A stretch of DNA of 64,000 nucleotides, taken from positions 19,030,403 to 19,094,402 of the forward strand of contig NC_079898.1 in NCBI RefSeq assembly GCF_024868665.1. The letters are read 5' to 3'. The notes under the pieces were generated by a model, which was not told where the DNA came from, did not search any database, and was given only the letters and a program-made list of their open reading frames with translations. Positions 47,888-58,549 of this stretch are shown here, piece after piece. Source of the stretch: Triplophysa rosa (Eukaryota; Chordata; Actinopteri; Cypriniformes; Nemacheilidae). The translations under genes were made by a program, and so were the position numbers. Positions within the stretch are counted from its first letter, which is position 1. Every line of letters starts with the position of its first letter.

Positions 47888-49982
47888 ACCATGTGGCATC
47901 ATATACTGTTTATATGAAGATGAGGAGAAAAGAAGATATAATGTACTGGTTAAAGGATAAAGAAATTATGTTCAAATGTAAAACCTGCAACAGTTTCATA
48001 GTTTATTACGTCAGAATCTCATCCCCACCACGTACACAACATCATGTCATATGTGCAGAGTCTCAGCCACAATTTAGGATTTCTCTCAGCCAACGAATGA
48101 TTCTTCCGAATAAGTGACTCATTTGTCTGCTTTCAACAGTAAACTCTTGGCATTTCATGTTGAAAGAATGAAATTTAACAAATTCAACCACTGACCGCTA
48201 ATGATTCAGTTCTGAATCAGCAGCACTGGCAACATAAAAACACCAGAACATATTTCAAATGGCACACACACTTCCCATAAACAATCACACGCTCCTCGCC
48301 CAACAACTGGCCGTTAGCTATGCCACACCCACCCTTGCTAACTTGGTAAGAATTCCCTATAAGCTAACAAACACTGAACTGAAATTTAAAGGAGAATTCT
48401 TGTATTGTCGTGTAACTTTCACCTCTGCAGAACTACATTTTTCAAATCAAACGTTACTACCAGAATTATGGATGTGGATACATCCATGTAAGCCTAATAT
48501 GACTGTTTAGATGTACCCTGACCCTAAGAAGATGCAGCTAGTCTGGAGTTCCATTACCATCAATTTGTAACTTGATAATGGGATGCTCAAAACGTCGGTC
48601 TGCATTTTTTTCTGGGAGTGTTTTATTGTATAAACTGTCCAACAGCTAAAGTATAAAACATAAAAAAATCAACTAGTCAATCTTACTTATCATCAAGTAC
48701 TGTAGATTGTTGTTGGTGACTAGACGATTACTGTGACCCATGGACTTGTGTCATCCGGACAGACTGACGTAAGGTGTGTCTGCAGTAAGCGCAGGTCTCT
48801 CAAACACTGTTTAATTTAAGCGTCCCTCAGCTGCAATTCCATTCTGTTTGGCTTCAGTAAAACAGGCTACTCGGCTTTGAGGAGACGCCCCACGTGTTTT
48901 TCCTGTGGCCAGTTGGCAGAGCTGCTGTGGTGGGGAAGGAGACCTGCTCTTAAATAGTCTCTGATCACAAAGCTGTTTTTTACAGCAAGGTTGGACGCCA
49001 TTTAGTGGTGAAGCAGCGGCGTAGAAATGTACCCGCGATGGTTTTGGAGCCGTCCCAACGCACCTGCAAGCTCTCCCGTGGGCTTTGCGCTCTCTCACTC
49101 CCTCGTACTCCCTCTCTGTGTTTAAGAACTATGAGGTCATTAACTGGACAAGTTTGCATTGTTAAACGGACAGCAATGCGTGCGCTGCTGATTGTAACAT
49201 CTGCCCAAGATAGAGTATTGCATATGAAGAGTTTTTGTGTTAGTTAGCTGTATTTTTTTGTTATTGTGGCTTAAATCAAAACAAACCAACTGCAGTTTGG
49301 TTGATATTAATTGGAATGCACAATAAAAAAAATGGAGTTATCTCATTTTGGAACCAAACTCTTCAAATATTGAACAGGGAAGAATGCAGAACATGGTGTG
49401 TTTCAGAAATTAAAAAAAAACACAGCAAAGTGGGTTTAACGCCTGCAGTGATTCTTTTGAGCAGCTGGTAATTGCCATATTTACTTAAATAACAAACAGC
49501 TGTCTCATTAACAGAGGCATAATAAATGTGCTCTTTGGCAAGTCCTTGTGTACCATGGCAGACTCACACAATGACCGCATCATTTACATGACATAAAAGT
49601 TATCAGTAGCAGACATTTATTTATTGTTGCGATACTAAGACGTTTTTGAGAAAAAACAGCAATGTTTCTGAAATTTTGCAGCTGACGGTCCAAGTAAAAA
49701 AAAACATTCCAGGCCGAGATTGTAGAAGATGGTGATGTTTTTTTACAATTTCTAGAACTGACCAAGATCGATCCTGCAATGATGTATTCTCAACAATCAT
49801 TCATGCATACAGCCAAAACAAGGGTTATAAACTTTGCCTATTATATGAGGATTCAAAAGAAGCTAACTATATAATAAAATAAGTAGAAAAGCCCACAAAA
49901 CCGGTTTGTCTTGAACCAACATGTGATGACTTCGATCATGTATAGCACACACATATAAGAACACATATAAACGCTGAAATAA
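47888..49982. other. Unique non-coding sequence
   Basis: No gene or full repeat is recognised. The minus-strand frame at 48811-49098 (95 codons) overlaps an opposing frame of 80 codons; neither shows a motif. Confidence 0.45.
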
Positions 49983-50450
49983 GCATGGCCAAAGTTAACT
50001 TCCGGTCTGTTTGGCCATAATATAACTAATTATTTTATTTAAAAATTATTTTATTTTATTAATCAATTTATATTAATATTTCATGGTATATTAATTGTAG
50101 TAAATTCAATTTAAACTACTTAACATTTATAGATTTTCTGCAGGGGTCTACCAGAAGTTAAAGCGATAGCTCACCCAAAAATGAAAATGCTACCCTCATT
50201 TACTCACCCTCTTTCATTTCAAACCTGTGCGACGATATTTTGAAGAAAGTAGGTAACCGAACAGTGTCGACACCCATTCACTTCTATGGACACAAAACCA
50301 ATGCAAGTGAACAGGTTCCAGTTAACAACATTCATCAAAATATGAGAAGAGGGTGAGTAAATGATGACCGAATTTTCATTTTTGAGTGAACTATCACTTT
50401 AAGTTTGGGCCGCATTACGTTTGTTCATGTTGTTGCTACTAAAACCGTGT
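49983..50450 (+). repeat. Dispersed repeat R1, copy interrupted by a MITE
   Basis: The two halves (49983-50161 and 50403-50450) together match the 223-bp repeat at 44630-44852. The break falls exactly at the TTAA of that repeat. Confidence 0.75.
50158..50402 (+). mobile_element. TTAA-type MITE, copy 10, inserted in R1
   Basis: TTAA is at 50158-50161 and again at 50399-50402. The ends are AGCGATAGCTCACCCAAAAA and TTTGAGTGAACTATCACT. The core has GGTAACCGAACAGTG and CACCCATTCACTTCTATGG. Comparison with the uninterrupted R1 copy shows that the host lost nothing and gained one TTAA. Confidence 0.9.
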
Positions 50451-51782
50451 AAACAGTATTGTTTCTATAAACATGCAATATTCAGATGTGTGTTTCATGG
50501 CTGCACACTTGTGACTGAGTGCATACAGTCCTTCTGTTTCCTTCACAGGTGTCACTGGCCTGCACAGATCTTGTACATGAGAACACATGGATGGAGCCAC
50601 TTCAGAAGGAGACATAATGGCAATGCCATTGATGGGTGCTATTCACTGCGGTTAAACTACTGACAACCATTAGTTCCCAGTTCCTTAAGGCTTAAGAGGC
50701 TCATTTTGTACATTTTCAAATGCCTTTCATCCATTAAGTGAGGCCTTTGTATAACCAAAACCTCCTCACAGTGGTTTAGTCACTTCTAATCACTTCTATA
50801 AGGGCTGACCCTCACCCTTACAAGCGTCTGAGACCTACTCGCTTTCGCTTCTCGGCGAAAAATGCCTCCAAGGCAGTTACTGTAATTGGCTTCTCCTGCT
50901 TTCTCTGCGGCTTTCGCTTATACTCTAGACTTAGATTTATGTCACATTTCTACACTGGTTTGCCAGAGATTTCCATGACCGTATGGGAGAAAAAGTTAAA
51001 ACCAGACAAACCACTAGCACAAACAACCACCTTTGAGGTAATTGTTGGTGTTGGATGGCAGAGGCCGTCAGAAATGGTTTACGGGACTATGGAGTAGCCT
51101 GCCGAGTAGCTGTGCTAGCTTTGGATGTTCTTTCTAGGGCTTTAATTCATCATCACACTATCTTTATATAACACACTTCTATGGCACATTTCTGTTTACA
51201 GCAGATTTATGTTGTCAAATACAGTTTTTGAGATACATTGAAAATAATGTCAGAAAACATTTACTTTCTCAGCTTTTCATGAACCAAAAATAAAACAAAG
51301 CTGTTCACATTTTTAATATGGCTAATAATAATAATAAAACAATTAACTTGTATTATTTTTGACTGAATTAGATGATTAACTGTATATGCAGTAAAAACGT
51401 TTCCCATGCAGAATCATCCTGAAGAGAGAAGAAGGTGATTAAGACACTGAAGGGGAGAAACAGAAGTGAGAGATAAAGGAGAGAACATGGAAGAAAAGTC
51501 TGATAACGCTGACAGATGCTGAAGTCATCATTACTCTGAGGATTTGTGTGGGGCAGGTGACTCACTCAGGGGTGAGAGCAGTGCTTGGCTGTACTGAGAG
51601 CAATGGACAGTCATGTGGTGAGGGGAGACAAAAAGATCATGGAGATCATGACCTGTATGGTCAATGGAGAGGTTAGAAGAAATAGTGGAATGCCATACAC
51701 ATTTGTAAACAATGTTAGAGGAGAAAAGAGGAGAGAATACAAAATGTCATTAGAAATTACTATATCTATGAACATGAACATA
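50451..51782. other. Unique non-coding sequence
   Basis: No gene or repeat is recognised. Confidence 0.5.
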
Positions 51783-52082
51783 TTAAAGTTCCCAAAATTG
51801 AAAATTCTGTCATCATTTATTGCAAACCTGTATGACTTTCTTTTTTTTTCGCAGAACACAAAAGAAGATATTTTGAGAAATTTTGAAGAATGTTGTTAAC
51901 TTGCAATCGTTTTGTGTACATACAGTAGAAGTGAATGGGTGCCAGCGCTGTTCGGTTACCAACTTTTTTCAAAATATCTTCTTTTGTGTTCTGCGTAAGA
52001 AAGAAAGTCACATGGGTTTGAAATGACAAGATGGCGAGTAAATGATGAAAGAACTTTCATTTTTCAACTTTCATCACTTTAA
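51783..52082 (+). mobile_element. TTAA-type MITE, copy 11 with both TTAA ends
   Basis: TTAA at 51783-51786 and 52079-52082. The left has AGTTCCCAAAATTGAAAATT then CTGTCATCATTTATTGC. The centre has AACACAAAAGAAGATATTTT and AATATCTTCTTTTGTGTTCT, and the right GATGGCGAGTAAATGATGAA. Confidence 0.85.
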
Positions 52083-52512
52083 CCTACCATCTACATCTGA
52101 TCATGATCTGTCTATAGCGGACTGACATACACTGCTCCTACACGACACATTCCATCTCTGTGTTGCATATTGCTAATTGTCAGTATCTTGAAACATGCTT
52201 TAAAACGTTTTAAGAAACTGTAGTATATTAACAACTTTAATTGCTAATGATAGTTCATTTTTTACATTTACAATAAACCTAAACAGCAATACATCACCGA
52301 CCCATTAATGCTTGCACACACACACCTCAACCTTCCCTACAACACGAGCCCAATCTGGTGAATATAAAATGCACTATAAAAACAAATAAAATACACATAC
52401 CTATAATTTAAATATGCAGCAGTGGTCAAATCTGTACCACGGCAGTGTGTTTGTGTGTGGTAAGTATCCAGTGGTGTGTGATTTATGTGTGCGTGCGTCT
52501 GTGTGTGTGCGT
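52083..52512. other. Unique non-coding sequence
   Basis: No gene is seen; GT-rich strings at 52440-52515. Confidence 0.4.
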
Positions 52513-52600
52513 CAGGGGCAATCCTAGGAGTTTAAGGGGGAGCTGAGCTCCATAAAACTAAAAAATGTTGCCCTGAAAGTATACAGAGGCACTCAATGCA
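52513..52600 (+). mobile_element. Possible hAT end fragment
   Basis: CAGGGGCAATCCTAGGAGTT followed by AAGGGGGAGCTGAGCTCC resembles the CAGGGGCGGAT-type terminus of fish hAT elements and the inner element at 36728. The other end is not found, so this is tentative. Confidence 0.3.
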
Positions 52601-55288
52601 AATCCGTACGTCCCACATGCCAGGACAATAAGTAATGTAATAAAAAGTAAATGATTATTTATTTCTTTTTTTACTTTTGGCAAGGGACAAACTCTGTCTA
52701 AAATAATGCACGATTATTTACTGCCATCACTGTTGTCAGTAAACACAGAGAGAGAGACCACATAAATCACAGATTGTTTTAAAGGGGAAGCTAAAATGAA
52801 ACACTGGGGTTTTGAAACGATCTAGAATTGCCTATGATGTGTGTTTAGCCACGCGGTTGGTTTGGCTATCTAAGACCGTAATTGCCTGTGACTGCTCATC
52901 TCTTCTCCAGCGCAGAAGCTTTATACAGATGAGCAGAAGACCCTGGAGATGGAAGCAGAAGAAAGGGGGAATCCAGAGTGCAGAAAGAAAGAGAGATGAG
53001 CTTGTGCGGCAAGAGAATAGGAATTTTCTGCTTTGGCTGTCCAGATCCAGGCACTATAATGAGCACCTCCACGGAGGATGTGAGCTGAACACGTTCCTGC
53101 AGGGGAGTGCTGCGGATGCACTTTACATTGTTTCTTCTCCTGGGGAAGATCATGCTTTTCATCTGTTTGACAGCAGGCTTGACCTCATTTTTGGGTCAGC
53201 ATGGAAAAGGGGAGAGCGTGTGTCTGGAGGTCTCGGGGAGGCCCGGAGAGTTTCGCCCCCCGACTGCTTGGTTTGAGTAACTGGACCACAAACTTCCCCG
53301 GCAGAAAGGGCTTAAAGAATACTCATCTCTGGCAGCTCATCAGCGTGTGACGGATCTGCAAGAATTTTGCAGGCCAGACGTGACACCGAACAGGTTCCTA
53401 TGAGGGATCCGTCATATTACTGTATGTCTTCTTGCTAATCATCTCTATTCAACTGAGAATTACCTAGAACGCATAAAACATCATGATCTCATCACCTAAC
53501 ATACACAGCAGCACTGTATGGATCAATAAATAAACGGATAAATCAATCAACCAATAAATAATGGTGACAGAAATTAGTAAACAAATCATAAAATGACTTT
53601 ATAGCGTTACAAATTGAGTCAAGCTTCTAAGTCAAATTTAGAATTCAATCATAACATTTCCATCCCGTGTTGTACTGCGAGTCCCTGTTAAAAGAATTAA
53701 CAGGCTGGTGCTTAGGGTGGGCCACGGGGCACTTGGAAAACATATTGTTTACTTGGTCCCAAAGGAGAGGAGCTCATCTCTTCTTTCAAGGCTCAGAAAT
53801 GCTTCATTACGACCGTTAATGGTGTGGGCTGAAGCATAGAAATAAGACACAACGCATTCCCTGGCATCGAAAAACCCACGGGCACCATCCCAAATATACC
53901 TTAAAGAGCACTTAATGGAGCAGAAAAGAGAAGAGACAGAGAACAAGCAAAACAGGAAAAAAAGGAGAGTGAGAAGAAACAGCAGAGATTAATGAAAGTA
54001 AAACTGTTGCAGGAATGGGCTCTGAATGGATGCAGACGTGGTGTTCAGCAATAAGACACTCACATCCTCCCATCAGTATGAACCAAAGCCAAAACACAAC
54101 GGCAGAGAAGAGGTGCATGAGCTTCTGTTTAGAAGATAGTTTCCAAGGAGACCATGTTAAAGTGAGGAGGAGAGGATGATGGGTCAGACTAAGAGAAATG
54201 ACACCCAGGCAGGAAGTCAGAATGTGAAGTTTCATTAAAAGTGCATTTGTTTAATTCCATTAGGATTAGCCTGCTTTTCAGAGAGCCTAATAAATGGTGG
54301 GGAGAGCTTGGGAATCGCCCTGCAGTTTGGAACGGCTGTCAACTGGGAAGTTTGGAGCTGTTTAGACTGTGAATGAGCACATCATTTACTTTATCATTCT
54401 TTCATGGATTTCTTTAAAGCAACAGAAATGAAAATTCCATCAGTATTTACCCACTCTCTTTCTATGTTAAAGAAATCACTTGTTATTTTGTTATACAGTA
54501 CAGTAAGCCTGCATGTGCAACCTTTGAACCGAGAACATTCAGACAGACCGTGAACAGCGTCCAACAGGACCAGCACTAGAGGTACAGTAATGAACTCTCC
54601 ACTCTTAACCCATACAACAGAGTTTCCTGCTCCAGACCGCGAATCATGCAGGTAAATCAGATTCGGTTCCAACTCTGGTCCCCAAAGCCTCATATTCATG
54701 CTGTAACTCACAATGTGCGTTTGAAGGTTTATGGCTGCACCACTTGTAACGTACATTACCCTAACACAGAATGACCAGCACTTCCCCGGAGAAACGGGTT
54801 GGAGACTCAGTCCCGCAGTTGCTCGTAATGGACCCTCTGGCTAAATGTCTGGGATTCACCGGAGGAGAGCACGTTAAAGGAGGAGGACGGATCCACAGAA
54901 GGCTGTGCGCACAGAAAGGTTGAGGTAAGAAAGATGTCAGGGCGACTCCCCAATGATAAAACGCTAGGGAAGCGGAGACTAAAATAAGCCATGTGGGTGG
55001 AGGGTTGAGGTGAAAAATCGGTGGATGTGAATAATTTGGAGCAATGTTTCAGGATCGTATGGAAAATACAGCCAAAAGAGCAATTTCCGTCCCTAGTGTG
55101 AAGCTGAACGATTAGGACTATAAAAGTTTTGCTGTGGCCGAGGTGGATTTTGAATAAAACAAAGGCAGGTGACTGTAAGTGGAAAAAGGTCTTACAGTGA
55201 ACTTCAGTGGTCTGGTCTCAATATAAACACGTGAACTTTTACCTGCTAAACTTTGCGACACTGGCGACAAAAGGAGTCAAAAAATGTT
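52601..55288. other. Unique non-coding sequence
   Basis: No gene is confirmed. 52860-53280 is more GC-rich than its surroundings and has a 154-codon open frame without recognisable domain. A good acceptor (CTCATCTCTTCTCCAG, ending about 52910) precedes an alternative frame that stops near 52998. The rest is ordinary sequence. Confidence 0.45.
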
Positions 55289-55579
55289 GTAAAGGGATAG
55301 TTTACCCAAAAATAAAAATTCTATAAACATTTAATCACACTAATGTCATCCTAAAACTCTATGATTTCCTATTTTTCTGTGGAACACTAAAGAAGATATT
55401 TTCAGAAATGTGTCCATACAATGGAGGTCAATGGGGGCCAGTGCTTTTTGGTTACCAGCATCCTTCAAAATGTCTTACTTTGTGTTCTAAAGAAGAAAGA
55501 TTATCAAACATATTCAGAATGACATGAGAGTGAGTAGATAATGAAAGATTTTCCATTTTTGGATGAACTATCCATTCAA
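55289..55579 (+). mobile_element. TTAA-type MITE, copy 12
   Basis: The left end is GTAAAGGGATAGTTTACCC and the right end is TTGGATGAACTATCCATTCAA, so both TTAA sites carry one change. The core has AAAGAAGATATTTTCAGAAA, CCATACAATGGAGGTCAATG and GGTTACCAGCATCC. Confidence 0.85.
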
Positions 55580-56601
55580 TCACAAATAATTAGTCCATTG
55601 CATTGCATTACATTTACATTTATCTATAAAATCTCAGCAGGATGAGTGTATTATTAAGTCAGGAGGCTAGGATCTCGTGTACTCTACAGACTACAAGTGA
55701 AAATACAAACTCCCTAGTACAAGAAGCATCCCAAATGCACTTTTTCCTAACTGCAAAATGTCAAAAAAGGCTCAGAGATCAAATTTTCCTATCACCATCA
55801 ATCAATATTATTTTAGGGTCCTGCAGAGTAAAGCATCAGAAAGCAAAACTGTGTTAAAGCATATCACAGGGTCTTCCAGAGCAGATTTAATGTCACATAT
55901 GCAGCTGTCATCATATTTTACGACTTTGCTTATATTTGAAAGATATGTAATTGTATAATGACCCTCAAATGCCCCATAAGGGTGAGAAAGCCCAGAACAG
56001 CATGGCCCGCAAGCACACCAGTAAATTTACTCTGGCAGACACCTCTCAGATCCTGCTGTAAACACTCTCACCGCGTCCCTGTGCCTTCACTGGCCTAAAT
56101 TCTCCACTTCTGTTAGTATTCAAAGGAAAAACCGAGAGAGTTTGGCAATTCTGCTAAAATTGCAATCATACCTTTGCAGCACTTAAAATGTTACCTGAGA
56201 AACTTAATATATATAATATAAAAGCAGTGTGCAGAACCATAAGCTTCATTCTCACAAGCTTTTCAACCCTAATGAAATTTTCTCCGACCTAATTTCTAAA
56301 TAAACAACAACACCAGTTGACTGGACAGGCGATGCGAGATGGCTATTAAAAATAGAGTGAAAAGGGAAAAAATTTAATAGATTCTCCATATGGTTGCAAT
56401 CAACCATCAAAATCTGAGGAAGGTCCGTTTTCCATTACTGAAACACAGAAAGGCCACAGGCGCTAAAGGGAGAGTGGAGAGGAGGTTTGGCTGGGAATGG
56501 GAGGCCATGGCAGGCTGACATCCTCTCAGTACTCAATGCTCATTTGGAACTAACCGGTCCCTCCGTGGTAGCTACTACTGTGCGAGTTGAAACTGGAGTC
56601 A
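55580..56601. other. Unique non-coding sequence
   Basis: No gene is seen. At 55603-55626 TGCATTACATTTACATTTAT is a small piece of an abundant teleost repeat tail. Confidence 0.45.
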
Positions 56602-56641
<40 letters not shown>

Positions 56642-56657
56642 GAGAGAAGAGAGAGAA
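56602..56657 (+). repeat. AG microsatellite
   Basis: About 56 bp of AG repeat with a CGAG interruption in the middle and an AAG step near its end. Confidence 0.95.
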
Positions 56658-57211
56658 ATTAACTGGTAATGTCTCCACCAGCCTGGCAGATGAAAAGATA
56701 CTGGACGTTTTATGGCTTTGCTTTGGTGTTGATTTACAGTAAATGGGCGTCAAAGACAGTGTCATTACAGATTATAGGCTGAACATGAAGTACATTTGAA
56801 GGGTTGAATTGTACTCACTTGCACCTCTATTTAAATCTAAACATTTCAGTTTTTAAAAGGGTTTGAATGTCATATCAATCAAGGTTCCATTCGACACCCC
56901 CAATTCCAATAAAAATACTCTAACCTTTTACTTCAGTCCAAATTCTCAAATATCACAGTCCAAAAAAACGACTTGCTGTGCCATGCTCAGATTTATGCAC
57001 TGTATGACTGACATACGGTATAAAGTACATTATTTGTACTATTATCCTGGTACATTAGTGTTGTGACTTTCATGCATAATGTTAATGTTAAACATTCATC
57101 ACATTAATTCTGATATTTGACATAAGCATTTTATAATATATACAGTTAAATCCCTTTTAAAAATCCTAAAACACAAATACATAATGGACATTCAGAAGGC
57201 CGTGCCCTACA
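56658..57211. other. Unique non-coding sequence
   Basis: No gene or repeat is recognised. Confidence 0.4.
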
Positions 57212-57420
57212 ACACTGGGTTAAATAAGTAAATACTGGGTTATTTCCAGGCATCGTTGGGTCAAAAATGGACAAATCCAACTGTTGGGTTAAATTAACCC
57301 AGAGAATGTTTATATTTGACACAACAATGGGTTGAAACAACCCAGCAAAGGTTAATTTACAGTATAACCCAACTGTTGGGTTTGTCCATTTTTGACACAA
57401 CGATGGGTTGAAATAACGCC
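57212..57420. repeat. Long-hairpin repeat of TGGGTT motifs
   Basis: The arms at 57237-57290 and 57366-57420 are near-perfect reverse complements (CAACTGTTGGGTT, TGTCCATTTTTGAC, CAACGATGGGTTGAAATAAC and complements). Smaller TGGGTT/AACCCA pairs lie inside. This palindromic repeat type is common in cyprinids. A transcript crossing it would fold into a stem of about 54 bp. It is non-coding. Confidence 0.8.
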
Positions 57421-57809
57421 AAAAAATTTGTTTAAAGAGAAGACACTAGACTGTCTAGAGTCTACACACGTGTTGGATCTGTTCTGTTTTGGAGGGTAGA
57501 CCCTTACACACATAATGTGGGCACAGTGCACATATAAAAATTTTGCTTGGATTGTGAAGACTCCTGGGAAAAGTGCCATAAAATAGTGCAAAGAAATGAG
57601 CAGTGAAATGGTGACACCATTATAATGAAAAATCCAGACCAGCATCGTGATCACACGCATTGTGAAGTGGGCTGTAGAAAATGGCACTATTACTGTAAAT
57701 TCCATCAAAGATTGAGCATAGGAGAGAGAGGGATTATCTTGGTTTTTATAGGATGATGTAAGCTTTCTTTGGTTGAGAAAGAAGTTAAGCTTTAGATATA
57801 TTGAGCAAG
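57421..57809. other. Unique non-coding sequence
   Basis: No gene is seen. The 118-codon minus-strand frame at 57352-57708 overlaps the hairpin repeat and is judged spurious. Confidence 0.4.
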
Positions 57810-58442
57810 GTAAAGTAATAGTTCATCCAGAAATGAAAATTGTTTCATTTATTCACGCTCATTCCAAATCTTTCTATGAACAAAACAGGTCAATTCTGCC
57901 TCTATTGTCCCAGTGTTCCCGTGTATGAAATCTAGCGGCATCTAGCTGTGAGGTTACGAATAGCAACCAAACGGCTCACTCCTCCGCTCGCCCTTCCCTT
58001 TCGAAGCACTACGGTGGCTGACACAGCACTAAGATGCCATCACGTTTTCGCTTCTTTGCCAAAGGAGATAACGTATTTACAAAACATGCTCTGTAGAGCA
58101 GTTTGTCCATTTAGAGCTACCATAGAAACAACATGGCCAATACAATTCAAGGGGACCCGCGGTGTATGCATATAGAAATAGCTCATTCTAAGGTAATAAA
58201 AACATAACGCTTCATTATGTAAGGTCTTTATACACCTCTGAAGACATAGTTATGAATCTTATATTGCATTTCTGTCAATATCCTCCAAAAAACACACATT
58301 GGATCTTTAATATTGCAACAGTAACAGAGTTCTTATGTACAGTTATTTAGACCACTTTATGAGTGACCAGAACTCACTTAAAAAAGAAAAAAGTGGATTT
58401 GGAATGACAGGGGTGAGTAAATGTTTTCATTTTTGTCCTGAG
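57810..58442 (+). mobile_element. TTAA-type MITE with a nested element (copy 13)
   Basis: The left end is GTAAAGTAATAGTTCATCC then AGAAATGAAAATTG. The right end is AATGACAGGGGTGAGTAAAT then TTTTCATTTTTGTC, eroded at the tip. About 390 bp of a different element lies between the arms. Confidence 0.65.
57925..58310 (+). mobile_element. Second dispersed element, fuller copy
   Basis: The segment begins near AAATCTAGCGGCATCTAGCT and continues through AAGGGGACCCGCGGTGTATG, TCATTCTAAGGTAATAAAAA and ATGTAAGGTCTTTATACACC to ATCTTTAA (TTAA at 58307-58310). Its right 155 bp match 12263-12416. I recognise the words as a common cyprinid repeat but cannot give its library name. The left limit is approximate. 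Confidence 0.65.
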
Positions 58443-58498
58443 AAATACATTTGATTGTTTACTGTTTTCCCGCATCTCTCATTCTTTCATACACTTTC

Positions 58499-58500
<2 letters not shown>
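58311..58500. other. MITE right arm and flank
   Basis: This holds the eroded right arm of the TTAA-type copy and a short unique stretch before the TC tract. Confidence 0.4.

Positions 58501-58547
<47 letters not shown>
58501..58547 (+). repeat. CT microsatellite
   Basis: An uninterrupted CT run of 47 bp. Confidence 0.95.
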
Positions 58548-58549
<2 letters not shown>

